DNA of 64,000 bases from Pseudomonas fluorescens (GCF_902497875.1 NZ_CABVHY010000031.1:24668-88667), one strand, 5' to 3'. Counted from the stretch's first letter, positions 44,551-53,739 are shown. Translations and numbers: made by a program. Notes: generated from the letters alone by a model not told the origin.

Positions 44551-45365
44551 TGCACAGCTGGGTCGACGGTCAACCGGCTGACGTTCTGTCGCTAAAGGAC
44601 CGGGGCCTGGCCTATGGCGACGGTCTGTTCGAGACCCTCTTGGTCAAGGGCGGGCAACCGTTGCTGCTGGAGCGGCACTTGCAGCGCCTGGCTGAAGGAT
44701 GTTCGCGGCTGGCGATTGCCGCGGATCAGTCCCTGGTCCGCAGCGAGCTGTTGGCCTATGCCGCTGCCATGGGGGAGGGGGTGCTCAAGCTGATCCTCAC
44801 CCGTGGCGACGGCCTGCGTGGTTATGCCGCCGATCCTGCCGCTCAGGCGCGCCGGATTCTGCAAGGCAATCCGCCCGCCACTTACCCAGCTGCCCACGGG
44901 CAGCAAGGTATTCGTCTGTTTCCCTGTACCACGCGCCTGAGCGAGCAGCCCTTGCTCGCCGGCCTCAAGCATCTGAACCGTCTGGAGCAGGTCATCGCCC
45001 GCTCCGAATGGCGGGATGCCGAGCATGCCGAAGGCTTGATGCTGGACGTTTCCGGGCGAGTGATCGAGGGGGTTTTCAGCAATCTGTTTCTGCTACGCGA
45101 TGGCGTGTTGCGCACCCCTGACTTGAGTCGCTGCGGCGTCGCCGGGGTGATGCGCGCTGAGTTATTGTTTCAAGCCGCGTCGCTGAGCATTCCCACGGAA
45201 ATTGCCGACATCGGTCTGGATCAACTGCAACAGGCCGACGAAGTGTTCGTCTGCAACAGCGTGTATGGCGTCTGGCCGGTATGCGGCTATTCAGCACTGA
45301 GCTGGCCGGTTGGGCCGCTCACCCGTAAACTGCAAGGCATTGCCCGCGCGCTATTGGATGCTTGA
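44550..45365 (+). CDS. pabC: Aminodeoxychorismate lyase PabC
   Basis: 271 residues of fold-type IV PLP enzymes: DRGLAYGDGLFETLLV at the N-terminus, the PLP Lys in GLKHLNRLEQVIAR and EGVFSNLF. It makes p-aminobenzoate for folate. It overlaps fabF by one base (TGATG). Confidence 0.94.
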   Translation: MHSWVDGQPADVLSLKDRGLAYGDGLFETLLVKGGQPLLLERHLQRLAEGCSRLAIAADQSLVRSELLAYAAAMGEGVLKLILTRGDGLRGYAADPAAQARRILQGNPPATYPAAHGQQGIRLFPCTTRLSEQPLLAGLKHLNRLEQVIARSEWRDAEHAEGLMLDVSGRVIEGVFSNLFLLRDGVLRTPDLSRCGVAGVMRAELLFQAASLSIPTEIADIGLDQLQQADEVFVCNSVYGVWPVCGYSALSWPVGPLTRKLQGIARALLDA

Positions 45366-45368
45366 TTC

Positions 45369-46655
45369 GTGAGACGTAAATTCTTGCTGCTGCTGGAAAC
45401 CGGACTGGTTCTGGCGGGGCTGCTGCTGGGCGCTTCGGCCTGGAAAGTGAACTCGGCTCTGGATCAGCCGCTCAACCTGAAGCAAGAGGAATTGCTTGAA
45501 GTGCCTGCCGGTGCGACGCCGAGCGGGACTTTCAATCGGCTGGAGGCTGACGGGGTCTTGAAGGACTCTTTCTGGTTGCGGGTGTATTGGCGCTTCAATC
45601 TGGCCGGTCAACCCTTGCACAGTGGTGAATACCGCATGTCGCCGGGCATGACTGCCCAGGCTCTGATCGGTGTTTGGCAGCGCGGCGAAGTGGTGCAGTA
45701 CAGCGTGACCCTGGTCGAAGGCTGGAATTTCCGTCAGGTGCGGGCTGCCTTGGCCAAGCAGGAAAAACTTGAACAGACCCTGAACGGCTTGAGCGACAGC
45801 GAAGTGATGGACAAGCTCGGTCATGCCGGCGTATTCCCGGAAGGACGGTTCTTTCCAGACACCTATCGTTTCGTTCGCGGCATGACCGACGCCGAGCTGC
45901 TGGGGAAAGCCTACGCCCGTCTGGACGATGTCCTCGCCAAAGAATGGAGCAAGCGTGCCGCCGACGTACCCTACACTCAGCCCTACCAGGCGCTGATCAT
46001 GGCCTCGCTGGTGGAAAAGGAAACCGGCGTACCGCAAGAGCGCGGGCAGATTGCCGGGGTCTTTGTGCGGCGCATGCAGATCGGCATGTTGCTGCAAACC
46101 GATCCGACAGTGATCTACGGTCTGGGCGAGCGTTACAACGGCAAACTGACCCGTGCCCATCTGCGCGAAGAGAATCCCTACAACACCTACATGATCGCTG
46201 GATTGCCACCGACACCGATTGCCATGGTGGGGCGTGAGGCGATCCATGCGGCGCTGAATCCGGTGCCGGGCAGCAGTTTGTATTTTGTCGCTCGCGGTGA
46301 TGGCAGCCACGTATTCTCCGATGACCTGGACGCGCACAATAATGCGGTGCGTGAGTTCCAGCTCAAGCGTCGCGCGGATTATCGATCCAGCCCGGCGCCG
46401 ACAACCGCTCCGGCGGCACCCGAGACTTCGAGCCCGACCTCTGAAGTGCCGGCTGAGAGCCGCCCAGAGTCGACTCCCGAAACGTACCCGGAGCCGACTC
46501 CAGAGCCGACTCCCGAAACGGGTCTGGAGCCGACTCCCGAGCTGACTCCCGAAACGAGTCCGGAGCCGACCTCGGAGCCGGTTCCCCAAGCAACTCCGGA
46601 ACTACCGGCCACGGATCCAGCGCCAGACGCGACCGAGCCGCCAAGCCCGCAATGA
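45369..46655 (+). CDS. mltG: Endolytic murein transglycosylase MltG with an extended Pro/Glu/Thr tail
   Basis: 428 residues. One N-terminal helix (about 4-24), a LysM-like part, and the YceG catalytic domain with MASLVEKETG (likely catalytic Glu216) and VFPEGRFFPDTY. The family normally ends soon after DDLDAHNNAVREFQL (about 332); here about 88 more residues follow, composed almost only of Pro, Glu, Thr and Ser, with near-repeats such as EPTPEPTPETGLEPTPE. It is expected to span the periplasm as a flexible tail. MltG cuts nascent glycan strands and sets their length. GTG start at 45369, 3 bases after pabC. Confidence 0.94.
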   Translation: MRRKFLLLLETGLVLAGLLLGASAWKVNSALDQPLNLKQEELLEVPAGATPSGTFNRLEADGVLKDSFWLRVYWRFNLAGQPLHSGEYRMSPGMTAQALIGVWQRGEVVQYSVTLVEGWNFRQVRAALAKQEKLEQTLNGLSDSEVMDKLGHAGVFPEGRFFPDTYRFVRGMTDAELLGKAYARLDDVLAKEWSKRAADVPYTQPYQALIMASLVEKETGVPQERGQIAGVFVRRMQIGMLLQTDPTVIYGLGERYNGKLTRAHLREENPYNTYMIAGLPPTPIAMVGREAIHAALNPVPGSSLYFVARGDGSHVFSDDLDAHNNAVREFQLKRRADYRSSPAPTTAPAAPETSSPTSEVPAESRPESTPETYPEPTPEPTPETGLEPTPELTPETSPEPTSEPVPQATPELPATDPAPDATEPPSPQ

Positions 46656-46674
46656 ATCTGACTAAGGACTGCCT

Positions 46675-47307
46675 GTGACTGGCCTGTTTATTACCCTGGA
46701 AGGACCGGAAGGCGCCGGCAAAAGTACTAATCGCGAGTACCTGGCCGAGCGCTTGCGCGCCGAAGGTATCGAGGTATTGCTGACCCGTGAGCCGGGCGGG
46801 ACCCCGTTGGCCGAGCGAATTCGTGAAGTACTGCTGACCCCCGGCGAAGAAGTCATGTGTGCCGACACCGAACTGTTGCTGGTGTTCGCCGCGCGGGCCC
46901 AGCATCTGGCCGAGGTGATTCGCCCGGCGCTGGCCAAGGGCATGGTGGTCCTGTGCGATCGCTTTACCGATTCCACCTATGCCTACCAGGGCGGTGGTCG
47001 AGGGTTGTCGCTGGAGCGCATCGCCGCCCTGGAGACCTTCGTCCAGGGTGATTTGCGTCCGCACCTGACCCTGGTGTTCGATCTGCCGGTCGAGGTCGGC
47101 CTGGCTCGCGCCAGTGCGCGCGGTCGGCTGGACCGCTTCGAGCTGGAAGGGCGGCGTTTCTTCGATGCAGTCCGCAGTGCCTACCTGCAGCGTGCCGAGG
47201 CTGAGCCGGCGCGTTATCGTCTGGTGGACGCCGCGCAGCCGCTGGCGCAGGTCCAGCAGTCGCTGGATGCCTTGCTGCCGCAATTGCTGGAGCTGTACCG
47301 TGGCTGA
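46675..47307 (+). CDS. tmk: Thymidylate kinase
   Basis: 210 residues. P-loop EGPEGAGKSTNREYL, the DRF motif of LCDRFTDSTYAYQGGGRG and the LID Arg region SARGRLDRFE. Makes dTDP. GTG 46675 has AAGGA upstream. It overlaps holB by 8 bases. Confidence 0.96.
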   Translation: MTGLFITLEGPEGAGKSTNREYLAERLRAEGIEVLLTREPGGTPLAERIREVLLTPGEEVMCADTELLLVFAARAQHLAEVIRPALAKGMVVLCDRFTDSTYAYQGGGRGLSLERIAALETFVQGDLRPHLTLVFDLPVEVGLARASARGRLDRFELEGRRFFDAVRSAYLQRAEAEPARYRLVDAAQPLAQVQQSLDALLPQLLELYRG

Positions 47308-48286
47308 GGCCTACCCTTGGCAGGACAGCCTCTGGCAGCAACTGGCCGGGCGTGCCCAGCATGCTCACGCTTATCTGCTGCATGGCCCTGTCGGGATCGG
47401 CAAGCGCGCGCTGGCCGAACGCCTGATGGCCCGTTTGCTCTGCCAGAAACCGCAAGGGCTGGACGCCTGCGGGCAATGCAAATCCTGCATGCTGCTCAAG
47501 GCCGGCAGCCATCCGGATAACTACGTGCTGGAGCCGGAAGAGGCGGACAAGGCGATCAAGGTCGACCAGGTCCGTGAGCTGGTCAGCTTCGTGGTGCAGA
47601 CCGCGCAGATGGGTGGACGCAAAGTGGTGTTGATCGAGCCGGTCGAGTCGATGAACAACAACGCCGCCAACGCCTTGCTGAAAAGCCTCGAAGAACCCTC
47701 CGGCGATACCGTATTGCTGTTGGTCAGTCATCAGCCGAGCCGTCTGTTGCCGACGGTCAAAAGCCGTTGTGTGCAGCAGGCATGTCCGCTGCCGAGTGAA
47801 GCGATGAGCCTGGAGTGGCTGGCCAAGGCTTTGCCCGATTGCGCTGAAGAAGAACGCATGGAGTTGCTGACGCTGGCCGCCGGTTCGCCGCTGGCCGCGG
47901 TCACCTTGCAGGCTCAGGGTGTGCGTGAGCAACGGGCGCTGGTGGTCGACGGAGTGAAGAAACTGCTCAAGCAGCAGCAATCACCGACTCAATTGGCTGA
48001 GAGCTGGAATGCCATTCCGTTGCTGTTGCTGTTCGACTGGTTCTGTGACTGGTCGAGCCTGATCCTGCGTTACCAACTCACTCAGGACGAAACAGGCCTG
48101 GGTTTGACCGATATGCGCAAGGTCGTGCAGTACCTGGCGCAGAAGTCTTCTCAGGAAAAAGTCCTGGATATCCAGGACTGGATTCTTGCCCAGCGGCAGA
48201 AGGTGCTGAGCAAAGCCAACCTCAATCGTGTGCTGTTGCTCGAGGCGTTGCTGGTGCAGTGGGCAGGTTTACCTATCCGCCACTGA
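47300..48286 (+). CDS. holB: DNA polymerase III delta-prime subunit HolB
   Basis: 328 residues. The AAA+ nucleotide loop GPVGIGKRAL, the zinc Cys cluster CGQCKSC preceded by CQK, and VLIEPVESMNNNAANALLKS with LEEPSGDTVLLL. It is part of the clamp loader. The GTG at 47300 is inside tmk; coupling is likely. Confidence 0.95.
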   Translation: MAEAYPWQDSLWQQLAGRAQHAHAYLLHGPVGIGKRALAERLMARLLCQKPQGLDACGQCKSCMLLKAGSHPDNYVLEPEEADKAIKVDQVRELVSFVVQTAQMGGRKVVLIEPVESMNNNAANALLKSLEEPSGDTVLLLVSHQPSRLLPTVKSRCVQQACPLPSEAMSLEWLAKALPDCAEEERMELLTLAAGSPLAAVTLQAQGVREQRALVVDGVKKLLKQQQSPTQLAESWNAIPLLLLFDWFCDWSSLILRYQLTQDETGLGLTDMRKVVQYLAQKSSQEKVLDIQDWILAQRQKVLSKANLNRVLLLEALLVQWAGLPIRH

Positions 48287-48328
48287 TCGACCGAGCCTAG
48301 AATCAACTATTGAGCAGCGGAGGTCAGC

Positions 48329-48685
48329 ATGAGTGAAATGGTCAATCCGGGTCCACGCAACGGCATCTTGTCCCTGACCATCAAGGACAAGTCGGTGCTG
48401 TATGCGGCGTACATGCCCTTCATCAAGAACGGCGGCCTGTTTATCCCGACCCACAAAAGCTATAAGTTGGGTGATGAGGTATTCATGCTGTTGAGCCTGA
48501 TGGATGAGCCGGAAAAGATTCCGGTGGCCGGCAAGGTTTCCTGGATTACCCCCAGCGGTGCCCAGGGCAATCGGGTGGCCGGTGTCGGCGTGCAGTTCAA
48601 TGACGGCGACAATAGCGCCCGCAGTAGTATCGAAGCCCATCTGGCCGGAGCCCTCAAGTCCGACCGTCCCACTCATACGATGTAG
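48329..48685 (+). CDS. pilZ: Type IV pilus assembly protein PilZ
   Basis: 118 residues, LSLTIKDKSVLYAAYMPFI and NRVAGVGVQFND. The RxxxR c-di-GMP motif is absent, as in true PilZ, which acts by partner binding in pilus biogenesis. It follows holB as in other Pseudomonas. Confidence 0.94.
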   Translation: MSEMVNPGPRNGILSLTIKDKSVLYAAYMPFIKNGGLFIPTHKSYKLGDEVFMLLSLMDEPEKIPVAGKVSWITPSGAQGNRVAGVGVQFNDGDNSARSSIEAHLAGALKSDRPTHTM

Positions 48686-48696
48686 TTGCAGCCTTT

Positions 48697-49482
48697 ATGC
48701 TTGTAGATTCCCATTGTCACCTTGATCGCCTCGACCTCGCCGAACATGCCGGCTCCCTCGATGCTGCCCTCGACGCGGCTCGCCAGCGTGGGGTCGGGCA
48801 CTTTCTGTGTATCGGCGTGAGCGTCGAGAATGCGGCTGACGTCAAGGCGCTGGCCGAACGTTATGCCGATGTCGACTGCTCGGTCGGCGTCCATCCGCTC
48901 GACGTGCAGCCGGGCGCCGCCCCTGCGCTGGACTGGCTGTTGCAGGAACTCAACCATCCACGGGTCGTGGCCATTGGTGAAACCGGTCTGGACTACCACT
49001 ACGAACCGGAGGCGGCCGAGTTGCAGCAGGAATCCTTTCGCCTGCATCTGCAAGCCGCGCAGCAGACGGGTAAGCCGGTTATCGTGCATACCCGTGGCGC
49101 GCGCGCCGATACCTTGAAGCTGTTGCGTGAAGCGGCGTTGCCCCAGGCTGGCGTGCTGCACTGCTTCACCGAAGACTGGGAGATGGCCAAGGCCGCACTG
49201 GATCTGGGTTTCTATATTTCCCTGTCGGGTATTGTCACTTTCCGCAATGCCGATGCCTTGCGGGATGTGGCCAGGCAAGTGCCGGCCGATCGTCTGCTGG
49301 TGGAAACCGACTCGCCGTACCTGGCGCCGATTCCCCATCGGGGCAAGCCGAACTTGCCGCAGTACGTACGCGATGTCGCGGAGTTTCTGGCGATGTTGCG
49401 GGGAGAATCGTACGAACGATTTGCCGAGCAGACAACCGAGAACTTCAAGCGGTTGTTTCCGTTGGCGCATGTCAGGGATTAA
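48697..49482 (+). CDS. TatD-family metal-dependent hydrolase
   Basis: 261 residues. Metal ligands are HCH in DSHCHLDRLDL (His6, His8), Glu in IGETGLDYHY, HTR and ETDSPYLAP. This family includes 3'-5' DNases and D-aminoacyl-tRNA-like deacylases; the exact role is undefined (YcfH-like). It starts 11 bases after pilZ. Confidence 0.93.
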   Translation: MLVDSHCHLDRLDLAEHAGSLDAALDAARQRGVGHFLCIGVSVENAADVKALAERYADVDCSVGVHPLDVQPGAAPALDWLLQELNHPRVVAIGETGLDYHYEPEAAELQQESFRLHLQAAQQTGKPVIVHTRGARADTLKLLREAALPQAGVLHCFTEDWEMAKAALDLGFYISLSGIVTFRNADALRDVARQVPADRLLVETDSPYLAPIPHRGKPNLPQYVRDVAEFLAMLRGESYERFAEQTTENFKRLFPLAHVRD

Positions 49483-49501
49483 GTGCACATAAATCCCAGG
49501 C

Positions 49502-49537
49502 AAAAAAAACCCGGGTTCTGGGGGGTGAATCCGGGTT
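49502..49537 (-). terminator. Likely terminator for the convergent aminotransferase gene
   Basis: On the minus strand AACCCGG and CCGGGTT pair, followed by a run of eight T (49509 back to 49502). It is about 170 bases after the aminotransferase stop. It may also act on tatD transcripts. Confidence 0.55.
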
Positions 49538-49709
49538 AAGACCATTAGGAGTAAAACAAAGATACGCCGTCCGTTGGTACCTTCATCGGCGCGCCACTTG
49601 GGGGAGATGCCGCGCCGACAGTTCAAGTATTGATCACTATTGCTACTAGTCCAGTCTGACCCCTCTGTTTTTTAAACAGATTTGGAATACGCGCGCTTCG
49701 GTTGGGTTC

Positions 49710-50843
49710 TCATTGCTGGGCAATGGCCGCAACGATTTGCAGAGTTTCGTCGATCACGCGCTTTTCTGTATAGAAATGCGGGGAAAAACGAATACCGGGG
49801 CCGCGTTGGATGCACACGACCTGTTGTTGCTTGAGGTGTTCGTAGACCTGCTGATTATCAATGCCATCGATACTGAACGAGAAAATCCCGCCACGCCGGG
49901 CGGGGTTCAGCGGGCTGTGCAGTTGCACACCGGGAATCGCGTTCAAGCCGTCCTGTAGCCATTGCACGCGTTCGGCAATGAGCGCGGCGACTTTTTCCAT
50001 GCCGACTTCTTCGAGCAGCGACAGGCTGGCTTCCAGCGCCATGGCGCCGAGCATGTTCGGACTGCCACACTCGAAGCGCCGCGCGCTTTTGGCCGGCTCC
50101 CACTCAGTGCGATTGTAGTCGCCCATATGTTCGAGCATGTGCCAGCCAAATTCATGCAATTTCAGCTGCTCGCGCAGCTCAGCGCGGCAGTAGAACACCC
50201 CCAGGCCTTCAGGCCCCAGGAGCCATTTATGGCCATCAGCCATGGCGAAATCGCATTGATAAGCCCGGACATCGAAGGGCTGGGCGCCCAGTTGCTGGAT
50301 CGCATCGATGCAGAACAGCACGTTCTGCTCCTTGCAGCCGGCACCCAGACGCTGCAGGTCCAGGCGCAGGCCGCTGGCGAACTGCACGGCACTGACTGAC
50401 ATCAGGCGGGTGCGCGGGCCGCAGGCGCTCAGCAGGGCACCTTCGGGGTCATCGCCCTTGAGGCTGACCTGGAGCACTTCCACGCCCTGTGGTGCCAACG
50501 CTTCCCAGACGATGCGGTTGGACGGAAATTCTTCGTCACTAATGACTATCTGATCGCCGCTTTGCCATTCCAGTCCGAATGCGACAAAAGACAATGCTTC
50601 CGAAGTATTTTTGACCAGTGCCACGTCATCCGTCGATGGAGCGTTAAGCAGGCGCATCAGGCGTTCGCGCAGGCGCTGCTCAAGGGCCATCCAGTCCGAA
50701 TAGTCCCGCGCGCCCAGCAAAACGTTCTCCTGGGCGAAACGCGCGACCGCCTCACTGGCCCGATTTGGCCAGGGAGCGACGGCCGCATGATTCAAATAAC
50801 GCAGGCCTGGAGCCTGTACAAATTCAGCAAGAAACGTAGACAT
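49710..50843 (-). CDS. Class V aminotransferase (cysteine-desulfurase-like)
   Basis: 377 residues of the PLP fold type I, class V group. YLNHAAVAPWP near the N-terminus and the PLP Lys in MADGHKWLLGPEGLGVFY; SPNMLGAMALEASLSLL follows. The active-site Cys loop of true desulfurases is not obvious, so it may be a selenocysteine-lyase/isopenicillin-epimerase-like enzyme. It is divergent from a TetR regulator. The substrate is unknown. Confidence 0.87.
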   Translation of the reverse strand: MSTFLAEFVQAPGLRYLNHAAVAPWPNRASEAVARFAQENVLLGARDYSDWMALEQRLRERLMRLLNAPSTDDVALVKNTSEALSFVAFGLEWQSGDQIVISDEEFPSNRIVWEALAPQGVEVLQVSLKGDDPEGALLSACGPRTRLMSVSAVQFASGLRLDLQRLGAGCKEQNVLFCIDAIQQLGAQPFDVRAYQCDFAMADGHKWLLGPEGLGVFYCRAELREQLKLHEFGWHMLEHMGDYNRTEWEPAKSARRFECGSPNMLGAMALEASLSLLEEVGMEKVAALIAERVQWLQDGLNAIPGVQLHSPLNPARRGGIFSFSIDGIDNQQVYEHLKQQQVVCIQRGPGIRFSPHFYTEKRVIDETLQIVAAIAQQ

Positions 50844-50921
50844 GGTCGGATGATCCGTGCAATTTGGCGCAAGTTAGGCATAATACGCGGCTTCGATTTT
50901 GACCCCTACAGACCTTTTCTT

Positions 50922-51560
50922 ATGCAGAAAGAACCTCGTAAGGTCCGTGAGTTTCGTCGCCGCGAGCAAGAAATTCTCGATACCGCGCTAAAGCTGTTCC
51001 TCGAACAAGGTGAAGACAGCGTCACCGTCGAGATGATCGCTGATGCCGTAGGTATCGGCAAAGGGACCATCTACAAGCACTTCAAGTCCAAGGCGGAGAT
51101 CTATCTGCGCCTGATGCTCGACTACGAGCGTGACCTGAACGAGCTGTTGCACTCTGCCGATGTCGACAAGGATAAGGAAGCCCTGTCCCGGGCCTACTTT
51201 GAATTCCGCATGCGCGATCCGCAGCGGTATCGCCTGTTCGACCGCCTGGAAGAGAAGGTGGTAAAGGGCAATCAGGTGCCGGAGATGGTTGAGGAGCTGC
51301 ATAAGATCCGCGCCTCCAACTTCGAACGTCTGACCCTGTTGATCAAAGGCCGCATCAGTGAAGGCAAGCTTGAAGACGTGCCGCCTTACTTCCACTATTG
51401 CGCAGCCTGGGCGCTGGTGCACGGCGCCGTTGCGCTGTATCACTCGCCGTTCTGGAGCAATGTGCTGGAAGATCAGGAAGGATTCTTCCAGTTCCTGATG
51501 GATATCGGCGTGCGCATGGGTAACAAGCGCAAGCGCGATACCGACACTCCCGGCAGCTGA
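50922..51560 (+). CDS. TetR-family transcriptional regulator
   Basis: 212 residues. The N-terminal HTH (ILDTALKLFLEQGEDSVTVE followed by MIADAVGIGKGTIYKHFKSK) is followed by an all-helical ligand domain. ATG 50922 is chosen because the longer frame would run back through the divergent gene. The C-terminus is basic (NKRKRDTDTPGS). It sits at the end of the fab/pilZ block as in other Pseudomonas; whether it controls the neighbouring aminotransferase gene is open. Confidence 0.92.
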   Translation: MQKEPRKVREFRRREQEILDTALKLFLEQGEDSVTVEMIADAVGIGKGTIYKHFKSKAEIYLRLMLDYERDLNELLHSADVDKDKEALSRAYFEFRMRDPQRYRLFDRLEEKVVKGNQVPEMVEELHKIRASNFERLTLLIKGRISEGKLEDVPPYFHYCAAWALVHGAVALYHSPFWSNVLEDQEGFFQFLMDIGVRMGNKRKRDTDTPGS

Positions 51561-51627
51561 GTCATTCAGTTGCTTTATTGCGCCATGTTTCTCACATGGC
51601 GAAGTACCTCAGTAATATACTCAGGCT

Positions 51628-51848
51628 AAGGGTGCGTTCTCGATAACTGACAGTCGCGCCGTCGCCCCGCTGAAATTGTGGAGCCGACGGTATTGGCGTC
51701 AGGGGCTAGGCCCTACGGGTTGAAGCTGTGATCGCGCCATGCTGCGTTGCGGGACTTGAAGAGGCAGTAAGCATCTCCTGCGTCCCGCGCCTTGCCTGGC
51801 ACGACCACAACTCCAACGCGATCTGTCATTTATCGAAAACGCACCCTT
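51628..51848. mobile_element. 221-bp element with long terminal inverted repeats (MITE-like or structured RNA)
   Basis: The left end AAGGGTGCGTT.TCGATAA and the inverse of the right end match over 26 bases with two mismatches, then a one-base gap and TCGCG. Inside are further hairpins: CCGTCG/CGACGG (51659-51690) and GCGGGAC/GTCCCGC (51749-51788). No protein frame is convincing and no target-site duplication is obvious. It lies between the TetR and moaA genes. It could be one of the non-autonomous repeat families of fluorescent pseudomonads. Confidence 0.65.
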
Positions 51849-51917
51849 GGTCTTGCTAAAACCTGATTTTTGAGTCAAGTTCCAGCATGTCCGAATCTTC
51901 TTTCGCCGGAGTGATCC

Positions 51918-52886
51918 ATGATCGTTGACCGTCAAGGCAGGCGTTTTCGCAATTTGCGGATCAGCCTGACTTCAGCCTGCAATTACGCCTGTACCTATTG
52001 CGTGCCGAATGGCAAGCGGCTGGTGGCTGCGCAGGATGAGTTGTCGGCCGAGGCCATGGCTCGCGGGGTGGCCTATCTGATCGAGGCGGCCGGCATCGAA
52101 CGGCTGCGTATCACCGGTGGCGAGCCGCTGGTCAGTCCCAAGCTGGAAGCCTTCATGACGGCAGTGGGGTCGATGGGTTTGGCGGACATCAGTCTGACCA
52201 CCAACGGCCAGCTTCTGGCACGCAAGCTACCGTTGCTGCTGGCTGCCGGCATCCGGCGGATCAACGTATCCCTCGATACCCTCGACCCTGGCGCTTTCCG
52301 CAGCATCGCTCGCGGTGGTGATCTGGCGACCGTGCTCGATGGCATGGATCAGGCCAACGCCGCGGGGATGAAGATCAAGGTCAACATGGTGCCGTTGCGC
52401 GGGCAGAACCTGGATCAGGTAATGCCGCTGCTCGATTACTGCCTTGAGCGTGGTTATGAGCTGCGCTTTATCGAACTGATGCGCATGGGCCATCTGGCCA
52501 GTGACTCAAATGCTTTCTTGCAGCAGTTTGTCAGCCTTCAGCAGCTGTTGAGCCTGATTGGCGACCGTTACGAATACCTGCAGGCTGACGCGCCGGTGGA
52601 TGCCACCGCAGTTCGCTACGAGATTCCCGGCCGGGGTTTCTTCGGGGTAATCGCCAATGAAAGCGTGCCGTTCTGCCGGACCTGTTCGCGCTTGCGCCTG
52701 TCTTCCACCGGCTGGCTGCATGGCTGCCTGTCGTCGAGTAACCGGCACTATGTCGGTGATCTGCTGGACAAGCCGCGTCACGAGGCGCTGCCGGCCTTGC
52801 AGCGGCTGCTGGTAAAAGCCCTGGGCGACAAGCAGGAAGTGGCGTTCTCCGGTGGCGCGACCATCATGAAAATCATCGGCGGCTGA
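51918..52886 (+). CDS. moaA: MoaA-like radical SAM GTP 3',8-cyclase
   Basis: 322 residues. The radical SAM cluster is CNYACTYC near the N-terminus. The second cluster CRTCSRLRLSSTGWLHGC gives CxxC-x13-C, and the protein ends in GG, both hallmarks of MoaA, which makes the molybdenum-cofactor precursor. No other mo genes are adjacent, so it is probably a paralogue. GGAG precedes ATG 51918. An inverted-repeat element ends 70 bases upstream. Confidence 0.85.
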   Translation: MIVDRQGRRFRNLRISLTSACNYACTYCVPNGKRLVAAQDELSAEAMARGVAYLIEAAGIERLRITGGEPLVSPKLEAFMTAVGSMGLADISLTTNGQLLARKLPLLLAAGIRRINVSLDTLDPGAFRSIARGGDLATVLDGMDQANAAGMKIKVNMVPLRGQNLDQVMPLLDYCLERGYELRFIELMRMGHLASDSNAFLQQFVSLQQLLSLIGDRYEYLQADAPVDATAVRYEIPGRGFFGVIANESVPFCRTCSRLRLSSTGWLHGCLSSSNRHYVGDLLDKPRHEALPALQRLLVKALGDKQEVAFSGGATIMKIIGG

Positions 52887-52897
52887 TCGCAGCCCTT

Positions 52898-53030
52898 GTA
52901 GCAGCTGCCGAAGGCTGCGTTCGAGGGGGTACCCCTCGCAAAACCAGGCAACCTCAATCCATCAAGAAGACCGTGCCCTCGGGTTTCACCACTGCTTCGC
53001 AGTCGGACGCAGCCTAGCGGCAGCTGCTAC
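52898..53030. repeat. REP-type palindrome pair
   Basis: GTAGCAGCTGCCGAAGGCTG and the inverse GCCTAGCGGCAGCTGCTAC flank about 95 bases. It is the same family as 8673-8817. Confidence 0.82.
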
Positions 53031-53115
53031 GGGATGTGCGCGACCTTGAGCTGGCGCGGAAGCTGCATCCTGCGGCTATTCGCCGGTTTTCCGTCACCGG
53101 CCTCTGGCGGGTAGG

Positions 53116-53718
53116 ATGCGTAGCCTGGTTTTGCTGCTGGCCTTTTTGGCGCTTGGTGGCTGCATGAACGTCAGCGATCTGGGCGAGGGCGCTCGTTATC
53201 ACATGAGCGATGCCGGGCTGCTCGATCACAGCGATACTCGCCGCTTGAACTCGTTGCGTATACAAGCCGACTCGTTCATCTACATCGCCCAGGGTGCATT
53301 CGCGCCACCGGGCGATGCCTATCCGCGGCCGAATGTGGTCGCCGAAGAAGCCTTCAACGGCTTTGTCGAATACTTCCCCATGGTCCGGCGTGCCCGCACC
53401 CCGCAAGGGCTGGACGAAGCAATGAGCGAAGCCCGCGCAGTCGGTGCGCATTACTTGCTCTATACCCGTTTCGCCAAGGCTGACAATCGGATCGGCAACT
53501 CTGATGAATGGACCGATCAGGAAGCCGTGGACCGCCTGGGGATCGACACTGGCGTGATTCAGCTCATGTTGATCGAGACCAGCACCCAGTATTTGATCGA
53601 TACTGCACGTATTCGCAGTCGTGGCGGTTTACTGACGTTCCACGACACTCAGCCGGAAGATCTGCTTGGCCCGCCGCTGGAGCAATACGCTCGCAGCCTG
53701 CTGGGCTTGAGTGACTAG
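53116..53718 (+). CDS. DUF4823 lipoprotein
   Basis: 200 residues. The signal peptide MRSLVLLLAFLALGGC ends in a lipobox (Cys16), so it is membrane-anchored in the periplasm. The body (SFIYIAQGAF; YLLYTRFAKADNRIG; GVIQLMLIETSTQYLIDTAR) matches the family annotated DUF4823. Function unknown. Confidence 0.85.
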   Translation: MRSLVLLLAFLALGGCMNVSDLGEGARYHMSDAGLLDHSDTRRLNSLRIQADSFIYIAQGAFAPPGDAYPRPNVVAEEAFNGFVEYFPMVRRARTPQGLDEAMSEARAVGAHYLLYTRFAKADNRIGNSDEWTDQEAVDRLGIDTGVIQLMLIETSTQYLIDTARIRSRGGLLTFHDTQPEDLLGPPLEQYARSLLGLSD

Positions 53719-53739
53719 GTACTACAGAAGGAAAACAAC

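Noticed and set aside
50562..50921. 120 extra N-terminal codons for the TetR protein
   Set aside because: They are antisense to the divergent aminotransferase gene, and the TetR fold begins at ATG 50922.
51699..51935. 78-codon minus-strand frame in the inverted-repeat element
   Set aside because: It spans the terminal repeat, has no start signal and reads as Arg/Ser-rich nonsense.
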